A program made the position numbers and the translations under genes. A model generated the notes under the pieces. The model was not told where the DNA came from and ran no database searches. It saw nothing but the letters and a program-made list of their open reading frames with translations. Below, piece by piece: positions 33,825-45,000 of a stretch of 64,000 bases of DNA; position 1 is the first letter of the stretch, and each line of letters starts with the position of its first letter. This stretch comes from Symsagittifera roscoffensis (taxonomy: Eukaryota > Xenacoelomorpha > Acoela > Convolutidae): positions 93,469,845 to 93,533,844 of the forward strand of contig NC_087062.1 of assembly GCF_963678635.1 (NCBI RefSeq), read 5' to 3'.

Positions 33825-34079
33825 CTGCTACCTCTGGAGACGTTGATCAATTCTGTGATCTCTTTTGCCACTGATTTTCTGCTTCGCGAGGCTCTCGATT
33901 GGATCGTACAAGTAGGCGGATGGAGTTCTCTGTTGGCAGCAGGAGTTATTCTTCCTTTCGCAGGCGTGAGATCTTCTTGGCTACCGTTTTCCCTTTCAAA
34001 AAAACAGTGTTTTGGTGCTTTAATTTCAACTGTTGCTTTTACATTTATTTGTTATTTTGTCTATAAAAAGAAAAAATAG
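33825..34079 (+). CDS. BCL-2 family protein, last exon: BH2 and tail anchor
   Basis: Begins after the acceptor GTTTTGATTTAG in phase 0, has 84 codons and a TAG stop. It contains a helix (LINSVISFATDFLLREALD), the BH2 core WIVQVGGWSSLL (W.....GGW is diagnostic of the family), then a GVRSSWL segment recalling BOK, a hydrophobic anchor (FGALISTVAFTFICYFV) and a KKKK tail suited to mitochondrial or ER membrane insertion. From the BH1 Tyr-Arg to GGW there are 39 residues with this junction against about 41 in mammalian BAK, supporting direct splicing of the BH1 exon to this one. The three exons give about 223 residues, close to BAK or BOK size. Whether the protein kills or protects cannot be decided from sequence. 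Confidence 0.85.
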   Translation: MLPLETLINSVISFATDFLLREALDWIVQVGGWSSLLAAGVILPFAGVRSSWLPFSLSKKQCFGALISTVAFTFICYFVYKKKK

Positions 34080-34264
34080 TTTTTTTTCGACTAATTTATA
34101 TCCCAACATTTCGTTGGATTTAAAATACATTTCGTTGGATTTTCTATGTAAATTGAACTTTGGCTCTTGCCCATCATTCGAACCCAAACCTTTCCGTTTA
34201 AAAGTAGTTCTAAATGATATTAAATCATTGCACGCAGTATCGCGCAGTATCAGAACTTCACGTT

Positions 34265-34270
34265 AATAAA
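34265..34270 (+). terminator. Poly(A) signal AATAAA of the BCL-2 family gene
   Basis: A canonical AATAAA lies 186 bp after the stop codon at 34079 and is the first one downstream on that strand. Confidence 0.5.
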
Positions 34271-34389
34271 TAGGCTCGAAGTTCGAGTTTTTGTGCATGC
34301 GCAGATACTATCAAATGAAAAACTAAAACTGCTTAACACGTTTAGTTATCCAACGTGGACGCGGGGATTGTTTTCATTATACCACGGAA

Positions 34390-34590
34390 TGGATCTACTT
34401 AACAATTGCCCCCCCCCTTAAGAAAGGGGGAGCAATTGTTAAGTAGATGAAAATAACGCATTTTCGACCAACCAGAATGCAGCAAAATTCTAATTCTCAA
34501 TAGAAAGCTCAGTGCTCTTTTACTGCTTTTGTTAATAGGGGTGGCAATTCTTAAGTGGATACCAAAGGGGGGCGATTGTTAAGTAGATTC
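34390..34590. mobile_element. Small element built from ATCTACTTAACAATTGCCCC
   Basis: The motif ATCTACTTAACAATTGCCCC starts the element. Its reverse complement follows at once, making a hairpin with a CTTAAG-centred loop. It then recurs in reverse at about 34540-34565 (degraded) and 34570-34589. The outer copies form terminal inverted repeats. Flanks CCACGGAAT and CCACGGATT look like a target duplication. No coding potential. Confidence 0.65.
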
Positions 34591-34599
34591 CACGGATTT

Positions 34600-36110
34600 A
34601 AATTAAGTTTTAAAAGCGATCAGTCGGTTGACCTCGGGAAGAAAAAGACAAAAAATCGAATTGAAACTTGAAATGAAAGTTGAAATTAAATAAATCTTAC
34701 TAGCGACCCAGTGCAGCTAAAGCTGTCATTGTATCATCGGCATAAAGTTAACTTCACGGTTTCAAAAATCAACTTAGACTCAATGTTAAAGCAAAATAAG
34801 AAAAAGACCTTGTTACAAAAGTAAAGTTAACTCAATGTAAAGTAAGTTGTTGGAGTGACCTCTTGTTCAGTTGTGCAATTTTTTTTATGTCAAACGCTGT
34901 ATTAAAAGTTACATAAAAACATAAACATAAACAATCTCTCTAATTCAAACAGAAGCTCGAAGCAGCGATCGATGTAGCTACAACATTAATATTAAAAGTT
35001 ACCATTTCGACTTAAATCTCACACACTAGACAACCGCACTTTCTTAATTTTCGACACAATACATCCAAAAAAATTTTTGAGCCGTGAAAATGGTTCAAAT
35101 GCTACGTAATTGTGAGGGTCTTAGAATGCTTTAGAAGGGACACCATGAGAGACCGAAAAGTAGTTCATCATGAGACCTATTGAGTTATAAAGACTGATAC
35201 AAAATTAAATTCATCCATGTTTATATCATAAAAGAACATCTTTATAAATAATGTTTTTCGTCTTCAGTTCACGGTCAAAAGTTATAATAAAAAATCTTTT
35301 ATGCGTGGGGTCTCTGAATCGCGAATCCGCAATGTATAACTGTCCGTGAGCAAAAGCCATATCCGACAACCAGATCAATAACCTGTCAAGACTGTCCCTG
35401 ACTCTTTTTTATTCTTTAAGTGAACGCTGGTTTTACTAGGAACGGCCGTCGGCGCCATTTGAATGGAACAGTCTCTCTCTCTCTCTTCAACAATTGGATC
35501 ATTCGAGGAATATAATGCAGTTCTTTGCAATTGAGTTTTCGTGCAATTATCAGCTTGGAACCTACGATATCCACTACCATTATCGAACGCTTTTGCAGAG
35601 ACTGTTTTTGGGATCTAAATGTCCTATCAAAAAGTATTGGTATACCAATTTCTGTAGTTGTGTCAGTTGAATTTCAAAAGTTCAGAAGGGTATCTGCTTT
35701 GTTCATCTGGCAATTTGTTCATTAGGACTCAATAGCTTGACCTGTTAAAGTGGAAGAGTCTAGAATTGATTTTCAAAGAAAGCAAACTTTTTTTGAGTTT
35801 TAAATAAAGCTCTTTTTCCTCTTGACAAACCTAAGCAAGCAAGCAACAATGATAGTAGCATGTTTTGCCGAACTTAAATGTTTTGTCAAGAGCTTTCAGT
35901 GAGAAACGGTTGATCATCGGTACCTCGTCCTAGACAATAACTTTGCTGATGCGAATGAGTTCAGAAAAAGTTGACGTCTTTTCAAGCGGAGAATAACCTC
36001 GAAATGCTGGAAAACCATTCAACTGCTTTTCCGAGCGAATCGTTAAAAAGACGTATTTTCAGGCGTCAGAGCGACAGAATCGTCCTTCAATTACCGTCTC
36101 CAACAGATAA
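34600..36110. other. AT-rich DNA without a supported gene
   Basis: Short frames only. A (TC)n run lies at about 35470-35486. No splice-framed coding block was found. Confidence 0.4.
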
Positions 36111-36122
36111 AAGCTAATTATC

Positions 36123-36330
36123 TTAAGCAGCAGCCGTTGCATCGTTTGCGCTCATGAGCCTCATACTCTCTACCAGAGTGAAAGACCTGGAGTGCTGCCT
36201 TAAATAGTCGCAAAATGAAACAGCCTCTCGCGAATTTCTTGACTTCACGATTGGAAGGATCTGTCGAACATAACAAAAAATGAGAGTCAATACGAAAATT
36301 GCCGTCAATACAATTAATTTTAAATCGAGA
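36123..36330 (-). CDS. Possible membrane-protein C-terminal exon
   Basis: A minus-strand frame with a transmembrane segment (LIVLTAIFVLTLIFCYV), then a basic and Ser-rich tail (KSRNSREAVSFCDYLRQHSR) ending ANDATAAA and a stop. Just upstream, in another frame after a TTGTTTCAG acceptor, RTGGRIERYYSNRVNWRKDS reads like coding, so either a short frameshift or an intron separates them. The family is unknown; a broken receptor or channel gene is possible. Confidence 0.3.
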
Positions 36331-36539
36331 ATGAGCTGTCCTTCCGCCAGTTAACTCGGTTGCTGTAGTACCGCTCGATGCGACCGCCAGTGCGACTGAA
36401 ACAAAAATGTTTTCGAGTGAGAGATGCATGAAGCCAAGCATTCAAAGCATGAGTCTAACCAGAAAGCATTCAGAAACCATTCAGAAAAATACAATATGAC
36501 GTCTCTCAGATGATCAATATTATGATCACAAAATTCGCG

Positions 36540-36803
36540 CTATTTAGTGTTAAGACAATTTCCAGTTTTACTGAAGTTTATGTCAACCTCGGATTTCAAC
36601 AAAACTGGGTCATACTGCAGCTCATCATAAATAATGGCCACTTTATTCACGCGGCTAAATTTGTTGTCAATGATTTTCTTCATTGACTTCCGGCAAAGAA
36701 AAATAACGTCAATGAGCGCGAATAGGGAAAAAAGATAACCCTTAACATCCAAGAGTATAATTAGTTTGAGATAGGAAACGCTGCACTCCGCGTTGTCTTG
36801 CAT
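36540..36803 (-). CDS. Possible membrane-protein exon, minus strand
   Basis: An 87-codon minus-strand frame with hydrophobic segments (LKLIILLDVKGYLFSLFALI) followed by a basic and acidic stretch (CRKSMKKIIDNKFSRVNK, IIYDELQYDPVLLKSEVD) and a stop. It may belong to the same locus as 36123-36330 or 37470-37565. Splice sites are not fixed and no family is recognised. Confidence 0.28.
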   Translation of the reverse strand: MQDNAECSVSYLKLIILLDVKGYLFSLFALIDVIFLCRKSMKKIIDNKFSRVNKVAIIYDELQYDPVLLKSEVDINFSKTGNCLNTK

Positions 36804-36914
36804 ATAACCGTCATACCAAGGATGATGTTTTAAAAATAGTTATTTTGATTTTGTCACATCACATAAAACCAGCAAAATTTCAAAAAGATTTCGAATGCTC
36901 CTTGAAATCAGCGT

Positions 36915-37133
36915 ATGGGAAGCATCAAAAGAAGACAGCCGCACTCTCTATCGGTTTCAAGAAGTCGCAGTGCAGTAGATGCATCTTTGGATGACTCTCT
37001 TTCTTCAATAGCCACTCTTCTCAAATTTTCTAAAGAAGTTTTACCTCACTCTAATAGCTTGATACCCAAGAAAGTGAAATCACCAAGTTATAGGTTTTTA
37101 AAAATTACAAACATAGTGCTCTTGGTGCAGTAA
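36915..37133 (+). CDS. Possible Ser-rich N-terminal exon
   Basis: The plus strand opens with ATG and GSIKRRQPHSLSVSRSRSAV, continuing Ser-rich to about residue 50 before codon use becomes AT-rich. It is basic and low in complexity, so it could be real or chance. A donor may lie near CCAAGAAA|GTGAAA. Confidence 0.2.
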   Translation: MGSIKRRQPHSLSVSRSRSAVDASLDDSLSSIATLLKFSKEVLPHSNSLIPKKVKSPSYRFLKITNIVLLVQ

Positions 37134-37469
37134 ATTACGCAAAATGAACCTCTCAACGGCACACGGATCAACTGTAAAATTTCTTCCGACAGTATCAGAT
37201 GAAAATTGCTGATCATTCTATCGTTTATGATTTGTCTCACACAAAAAGATTAGAAAAGTTGCAGTAAATAATCCGAGTGGAGGCGTTTCTAGATTTAAAA
37301 GCAAAAAAACTCAGTGAGCTCAATTCTGCTTTATCTTTCGTTTCGTACAGCCTCTTAAACCAGAATTTCCTTCAGCAAACACAATTAATTGTTTTTTTTT
37401 GGGCAGATGAGCCGGAAATGTTTGCACCGACTGATATCTTTCCAACTTTGGAATGCTGAACAACCTTAC

Positions 37470-37565
37470 GGAAGCTTCCTGTGAGCCAGCGTAGATCATA
37501 TTCTGGTATGTCTGTATCTCTTCCATGATGTCCTTGTCTATCGGAACCATCAGGCTATCATATCC
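37470..37565 (-). CDS. Well-framed 96-bp internal exon, unknown gene
   Basis: On the minus strand, acceptor TTTTCATCGAATTCGCTTAG-like sequence precedes a 96-bp block open in phase 0, ending at the strong donor TCC|GTAAGG. It encodes MVPIDKDIMEEIQTYQNMIY and ends AGSQEAS, with GC-balanced codons unlike the flanks. It is likely a genuine internal exon of a minus-strand gene whose other exons I could not place with confidence (36.1-36.8 kb are candidates). Confidence 0.5.
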
Positions 37566-37599
37566 CTAAGCGAATTTTCATCTTTTAAAATTGGTTAAT

Positions 37600-40200
37600 C
37601 AAAATCTTAAACACCGTCTTACAAAGCTTAGTCAATTTGAAAAAAAGTTCCTAAACTTCAAAAAATAAAATTTGAAAACCTACTTTTTTTATTTAGATGA
37701 AGACATGTTTTTGAGTGTCGCTTGATCGCCATTAGTAAGTGCGTTCAATTGAGAGCAGTGTTACTTTTGCAATTTTATTGTGTGATTTGAATTTTCAAAA
37801 AAACTAAAATTTCAATCTTTTCCAAACTATTTTAATCGAGCAAAAATCAGTTGATCAATCTCAAGTTAAAATGTACCCCAATTTCGTGCTTATATTTCAT
37901 CCATCCGTGCCAATGGTGAAAAAGTAAAACAAAATGAAGCAAGGCATTAGACCGTTGGGTATCGGTTACTTAAGTGAGACCACCACCTTTTCTACGAATT
38001 ACGATGTTTGATGCGGCCTTTTCGTCAGAGAGTACAGCCAATTCGCTAAGATTGAGATAATGTACTCGCCTGTGTTCGTGTTTATTTTCTTCTTGTCGAC
38101 TAATGACAACACTTTTATTCAACAAATCAGATTCGTTTAGCTTGCACATTTAGACAAAATTTTGAACATAATGATTGTAATTTTTGAAGTAACCTGCAAG
38201 AGAAAAATTTCACTTGATTTCACTTCACTTCAAATGCATTTTTTAAATAGAGCTCACATGCAAATCATGAAGAAGCCGTCGAACTGCGCATGTTCGAAAG
38301 CCGATATTGTACTGGGCAGTGGTAGATATTCCAAAGGCAGTCTTGTACTCTCGTTGATATTTTGGGGGTTTTTTAATAATACTTTATATGCTAGAACAGA
38401 AAAAACCTAATTTCTGCAGACAGGAATCATAAAGGTGCGGCTTTATCCTTCTACAGCGGTATTCGTTTTCTGTCCAATTTTTAGAGGTCATTCATAAAGC
38501 TTTGTGTATTTGGTGGGAATGCTTGTGAAAAACTGACTCTTTGCATCAACGCCCGTCCACAAATGTCGGAACAGCAAAAGTGGTGTGGGTAAGTCATCCA
38601 CATTTACCTCATCATTGAAGTAACACATGTTTGGAGTTTAACGCTCAAATCTTATAGCCTCGTTGAAATTGCTTTCTAAGTAGCGAGATCCAACACATTT
38701 TTTCATTATGGTAGTATGCAATTGAAAAATGTTCGAAACACTAGGAGCTTTACACTTCCATATACGTCATTGAAGAAGGTTGTGGTTTAGCATAACGTTT
38801 TGGTTCTCATACATACCCGTGGTGCACCTTGTAAAAATGACAAAATATGAAAGTTTTTCATTAATTTAAACCAACTTTGCATTCATGTGTCATATTTTGT
38901 GGCATTTGTGTGCAATATTGTCGGTTTTTTTTCGAATTTAAAATTAAGTTAAATTTCACCAAGCATTTTATTATTTCAATGTTGGTAGGAATTTTTAACT
39001 TTTGGTTTCTACATAGATCATCCCTAAATGCAAAACTATTTTCAAAATTTACCTTCCAATGATTCACGAATTATATTTTGTTGAAATTCATTAATGACAG
39101 CTAGGCAACCTATATGACGCGTCCTTAATTGTTACACTAATCAGTGTATCTAAAGATTTTTGGAATATTACAAAGAAAAGGTCATAGAAATACGACTTAA
39201 ATTTCCGGAAACTCTCCCCTGATATTTTGCCAGCCGCGGTGAAGGTAAAAAATCGCGCTTTCTGTTATGCTAGCTGAAAAACAGCCATGAGTTTTTGTCT
39301 ATGAGAAGATCAACGTTGAGTTTCGTTGATAACTTCTTGAATTGGATTCAGGTCGACAGTTTTTCTTGGAAACAAAGTTGTACTGATTTCTAGAAAAATG
39401 GCACTACAAAAAACCGTACGAAGCGAAAAGAAGTAAATACCTTCTTTGAGAGGCTTTCTGCAATTACTTTATTCTGATTTTTAATCTCACTGTTTTTGGA
39501 TCCATTCCGAGAAGCTACAGCTGCACAGTGATCTAAGTATCTTCATTTCCAAGTTTTTCAAAACTAGGCATACTATTCCGGAAAAAAGGGACCAAATGTA
39601 AAACAAGTAACTTACTTTTTTGGTAGTTTCTCAAAGGTTTTCAGAATAATACGCATTTAAGTACTAATTCGTGGAAGAGGACGATTCAATATACAGTATT
39701 CTCAGATACTTTGCAAATAAATGATAAAACGAAGACCATTTACTCGAGCACTTCTTCTTTGATACTCTTCCGGAACACACCGAACAGAGCGGTTGACGTC
39801 TGAACCAAATAAATTCAGTCAAATGTCACTGTTATCCTCTTAAATTACCAATAAAAGAATCTCGATTGGGCGCCTGCATTATTTCTGTAGTTCTGGCTGT
39901 TTTCGCTGAAAATGAAAGACTTTTTTGTCCTTTAACATTACAGAAGCTGCAACCGTTCGGCAGAAAGTTTGATTGTTACCAACCTCGATATTGAGTGGTT
40001 ACATCTTGAATTGGATTCTCTTCTGTAGCTTTTACAATAAGCAAAGTTCTAGCGCACACTATAGATAGCCCATGCAAACTTTTATTTAGGAAGTTTCTTT
40101 CTTTTTTGAATCCATCTCGATCTTGCAACGATCCTGGTCGCTAGCCAGTGATTGTTCTAAAAACAACAGTTGCGACAAATGGAATCTCATTTATCTAACC
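37600..40200. other. AT-rich DNA, no confident gene
   Basis: Only short, AT-biased frames are present. Around 39330-39480 and 40000-40130 two blocks share TTCTTGAATTGGATTC and a ..TTTTT.GATCCATYYCGA segment, a diverged duplication of about 650-bp spacing that may reflect an old repeat. Confidence 0.35.
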
Positions 40201-40208
40201 TAAATGAC

Positions 40209-40340
40209 TCACTTAGTTTTTCTCTGAGATTCGCATATGCTATCATCGGAACTGCTCACATACAAGGACCTCAGCTTTCCCTCGGCCGCTGATTGTCTCA
40301 TTAAACAGGCATAAACAAAAAACGCTTGATTGTATTTCCT
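40209..40340 (-). CDS. Possible C-terminal exon, Ser/acidic tail
   Basis: The minus strand reads QSAAEGKLRSLYVSSSDDSI and CESQRKTK to a stop, with a possible acceptor just before (TGTTTAATGAG). The composition suggests a cytoplasmic tail. Nothing ties it to a family, and it may belong to the same minus-strand locus as 36-37.6 kb or be chance. Confidence 0.25.
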   Translation of the reverse strand, partial: RKYNQAFFVYACLMRQSAAEGKLRSLYVSSSDDSICESQRKTK

Positions 40341-41605
40341 CGAACAGCATGCACTAGCCTGGTCTGATGCTCTTACTCTATGTTCTTTGTAAGCTTCGCA
40401 GAATTGTTTGTCTTTTTTCATCGCGAGTTAATTATCGCTACGCTCTTCCTCGAAATCGGACATCAAACCAAAGACCTAAAATTCTTATAGAACCGCCAAA
40501 TAATACATGGACACAATTGTTTCAAGGAAATAGCAGAGATTTTTTATCAGGTGTGTTCAACAGAACCACTCAAAAGAAAAGCATTTATCTATGTCTTCCT
40601 TTTTGAGAAAAAAGGGCATTTTGCACCACTTTCGCTTAAGAGTCTCTTATTCTGCCGTCATCTTCACAAGAATTCACTTCTTTATGGTCCTCTTCAGTGA
40701 TTTCATATCCACAAGAGTTGTCATCTGTGATAGTTATACCGCTTTTCAAGTTCTTGTAAGACTGCTGGTTGAGTAATTCTGATACCTTTTTTCTAAAGAA
40801 AAAAGTATGCCAAGCACTACACTGTATGTTCCACTGATGAGGAGGATTTCAATTCTCCACAAACTGCATTTTTCACAACGCTGCTTAACTGTGACCCGTT
40901 TTTATCAGGGCAAGTCTCTTTCTCCCAAGAATCTTTGCCTTAAACAACTTTCAATTGAAATTATTTTTATAAAAATTCCCATATATGAATTGCAATACTT
41001 GACTATGATTATAATTCCGCCACGTCTCTCATTCAATAAGTTCATTCTTTGGTTCATTTATTTAACTGAGATCTTTCAGTTTTGCAAAAAACCATTCATA
41101 TCATGGGTAATCGGAGAATGCCTTCGGACTGAAAACTGAACCATTAATTTGAAAATTAGTTAATATTTCCTGCGTTAAGTTTTCCAGGACATTTGCCGTT
41201 AAATTTGTACAAGAACAAACTTTTTTCGTGAACTGTGACTCCATAGCGCTGCAATTCTATAAAAAAGCCATCTGCTTTCTTATGCATATCTAGACGTTTT
41301 TCATTTTGTGATTAGATCGTTTATCCAACATTTGAGTCCAAGCTGAATGAGTAATCTCCTCAGACTCGCAAAAGGTGCTTTCATTTGCCTCGACGTTTCA
41401 TTTTGTCAAATTTGTAGCTTGAAATTTTCAAGGAAACTACAAACGTTAACTGCTTCGACAGGAAAAAAACAAGGCTCAGTGAAGGTGACTTTCTAAATTC
41501 ATCTTCAAACAAAAGTTAATTGTGATCACAGGCTTGTAGTCAATAACAACGAAATCAAGCTTCAACTGAATTGTTCAGCATTTGGAGACACCAAGGCTGA
41601 CCATG

Positions 41606-44600
41606 CCATGATTTCAATTGATTCTGTTAAGTTAAATTAAGGTAGGACGAAATTTTTACCAAGGGAAAGGACCAACATACGATGAAAAAAGATGAATTGC
41701 GCTTCAGTAGAGGTTTTCGATTCATTCTTACTTTTTGCCGCCTATCCTTTGGCTCTTGATCGATGCCTAAACTCTCATGATTGAAACCGGTTAAGAATTG
41801 CCCATTAAATGGTGACAATTAGCCGCTACGTAATTTAAAAAAAAGGTATTTGCGTGCGCCTGACAGTTTCCTTTCTACTGAATATTATAATCAGTGCGTA
41901 GCGTCATAGTTTTTTTTTCGTTAGCTTAGATGTAGGTTTGATGATAAGGCTTCTTCTGTAAGGGCTACTGGAAAGGGAGCGACATAAGTATTGACGGACC
42001 TATGAGAGATTGAGGCGGAATCAAAAACGCCCAGAGAACTTTGGGGAAGGACGTCGAAATTATTGGTAACGGAAACAATGGCTCGATCATATACCAAAAG
42101 CCGCTGAGTTTCTCGGCATTTACCAAAGAGATACTTTGTAATTTTGACGAAACATTGACGCCAGCTGTGAGATCCAGCAATTTTTACTTCGTCTTTAGCG
42201 TCCACAAAAAATGAGACATTCCCAAAGACTTAATTACAGAAAAGTGCCGTAACAGCGCTTCCCTTTCGGCCGTTTTTTTTTCTTGAAAAATTTCATGACG
42301 CTACGGTCGTGTACGCCAGTCCAGTCGGTAATTAAGTTGCAGTGGGTGGCAAATAACGCAACACTTGTTCCAACGTAATTCTCGGGTATGGGTTTTTGCT
42401 CTATTAATTTCAGTAGGCGACGGCCGGCAACATTTTCCATTCTAACCAGATGTTGAAGGAAATGAAAGTTGAAACCGTACTGGAGTGAGCTGGACATGAA
42501 ATTGTCCCTGTCGAACACATCGGTAAGTTGTAACCAGTGTCCGTTGGCAAGTACGTACACGCCGCCGAAAAGCTTGTGTCCTTCAAGTTTTGCAAAACAA
42601 GATCAGTTGCGCACCAAAGTTCTGCATTCGAGGCACTTAATTCCTCTATTGACAAAAATTGAAAATGAGATAACAAATACTGCTTTTTAGCATCGTGTGT
42701 TAACATCAAAAGAGCTTCATCGGCAATTCTTCGGGTCTCCAATTGTATACAGGGAATGCCGAACAATCGGTGTTTGAGCTCGCCTCCTAGTTGGTTAGAG
42801 CATTGAGCGTCAAGGCTTGTGACCATAGATGTGAAACCTTTTTTCAGAGCATAAGATAAAGCAATGCAACACAAGTAACTTATTCTGGATCCAGGCGGGT
42901 CCAAAATGATGTCATTTTTGTTTAATTGAAGAGAAGTCGTACAAATTGCATTGCGACAAACCTTGAGGATTTTTGTCAACGCAATCTGTTGCTCCCTTTG
43001 AGATTCTCAAGACTGGTGATTTGGAAACAAAAGTTGTGGCCACCACTCGACGCCATTTGCAGAAATTTATTTTACATCTGAGAGGAAGTCAATGAGCAAT
43101 GTTGCATCACATTATTTAAAATGAATGTTCATATTTCCTGTAATAAATTTTCCAGGACATTTTCCGTAAAATTTGTAAAAAACCGACTTTTTTCTTGAAC
43201 TGTGACTCCATTGCACAGCTTTTCCTTAGAATTGCCATCTGCTTTTTTATGCCCATTTTGAAATGATTCGCAAATTGCTGCTTTCATTCGCCTCGATAAT
43301 GCCATTTAAATTTGAAAACACTCTGTATCATTTTGATTCATCATGAAGCCAACTCGACTTTTTATTTTGGAAAGTTCCATGATCTACCTTGTTTCGCAAT
43401 TTCGGAGACGGATGCTCTTCTACTGGTCTTATGAACCCACACCATCCTTTCCGATTTTTTTTTATTTTAACCATTTGTGTTAAGTTTTTCAACAAACTTT
43501 AGACCTTTGAGATAATTGACAAAATTTTTTAGTAGTTCAGACTTTTTTATGTGGCTGTATTACCTAAACAAGGAAAATAAAAGATGGTAACAATTGAATT
43601 CGGTTTTGTACCTTTTACTATAATTTTTAGGCAAATGACCAAAAAAGATTGACTCGAAATTAGACCAAATCACCTTTTCTAGTTTTTGTTGCTAATAGGA
43701 CCTTCATATAACACAACGGGAAAGCAATTTTTTAAAAATCGGAATCCACTATTTTAAATTTTTATGTTTTATTTTTTTAAATAAATTTAGAGGACCGTCT
43801 GAATTAATGAAAAAATTTATTTCAGGTTAAACTGATGAAGTTGGTCAATAATGAGAGAAAATGGATTGCATTTCTGACGCCGATAGGGTTTCACCTTAGA
43901 TGAACTGAGTATTGTAATAGCAACGGGAGATGTATTTGAAAGTTTCTGCTTTTGTTGAGCAGGTGCCGATGAAAATTGATAAGGTTGACGAAGGAAGCAC
44001 AGAAGCTTTAATTGAACAAAACACATTACGTTTCTGTGATAAGTAGCTTGAAAGTTCGAAAAAATCAACGTTAATAAAAATTTATTAGAGGAAACAAAAG
44101 GTTATTTGAGTTAGTTATTTCACGTTTTCCAGATTTTTACTGCCGACCGCCTGCGCGCTTTCGGTTTTTGGGCCTGGGCAACTCTTCGACAGGCCTGCTC
44201 ACCATGATGCTCTGTCGCTGGGGCAGAAAGTCAGCAGCCAAGAATTTTGTTAGCGAATGGAAATCATTTCCATTTAGATTCAGGGCGCGCAGAAAACCTT
44301 TAGCGTCCACCTCATTTGGTGTGGAAATCACCCTTGCGCGCCTTGGAACCTTCCTGGATTGGGTTTAATTTGGGATACCACTGTCTTCACTGCCGGTTTA
44401 TCTGCCAAACGTAAAGTACTGATAACTCTTTTAAGTTTTTGTTTCAGTTCGTTTTCGCTGGCATAAGTGCCGCTACATACGGTAACTTTCATGAATTGCA
44501 CATGAATACCACTCATTTTTTATCTGAAAAAGGAAACACATAAAAAACAGAAAATCAAATGGATATGAATAAACAAATAAGAAAGCTAACTGCCTGAACA

Positions 44601-45000
44601 TAGATTTACATTATCAGTTAAAACGCATCGAAAAAACCCTAAATGTAGGCATGCTTTTTTTTAAACGATGAAGACCCTATTATCGCGGTGTAAACGATAA
44701 AAGAAAACCACCCTTTCTGAGACAAAAAAAAATTTTGATGGCGCCATTCCTAGGGAAATACTTATTTGGAAAACTTCTGCATAAAACATTATTTGAGAAA
44801 TTTGTACTGGTTGTTTTGTTTATTTTTCACAAAATTCACTCCAGAATAATTTGTGAATTGAAGACTTAATATTAAGCCGTTTTAAGAATTAAGTGGTTTT
44901 CACTGCACAATTTTTTTACTGGTCAATTTAAAACAATTTTCAATTTTCTATTGGTCAATGTAAAACAATTCTTCTAGTCATTAATGACCGTGGGAAGGAG
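41606..45000 (-). repeat. Tandem unit with PIF1-like helicase, copy 1
   Basis: Begins CCATGATTTCAATTGATT and ends GACCGTGGGAAGGAG, immediately followed by the same start at 45001. Compared with copy 2 it contains about 1.05 kb more (about 42872-43930), covering the start of the helicase frame. Apart from that block the copies are nearly identical. Confidence 0.9.
41921..44516 (-). pseudogene. PIF1-like helicase of a repeat element, copy 1, broken
   Basis: Minus strand. An N-terminal frame (44516-44137) is basic and ends RPKNRKRAGGRQ. The helicase part (42979 downwards) has a Walker A-like DIILDPPGSRISYL, where the essential Gly-Lys is replaced by Arg-Ile, then QLGGELKHRLFGIPC (PIF1 GG.TLH..F.IP). 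A frameshift follows, and the other frame has FGGVYVLANGHWLQLTDV, like the PIF1 FGG..vl.GD..QL.PV motif, and PENYVGTSVALFATHCN. A further frame ends at 41921. PIF1 enzymes are 5'-3' superfamily 1 DNA helicases, also carried by Helitrons and some giant elements. This copy is inactive. Which element it belongs to is unknown. Confidence 0.62.

Noticed and set aside
42410-42979. Bacterial IstB/AAA ATPase acquired by horizontal transfer
   Set aside because: The motif order (Walker A, GG..LH..FGIP, FGG..QL.PV) fits PIF1-type helicases, and the frame lies in a repeated element with host-like composition.
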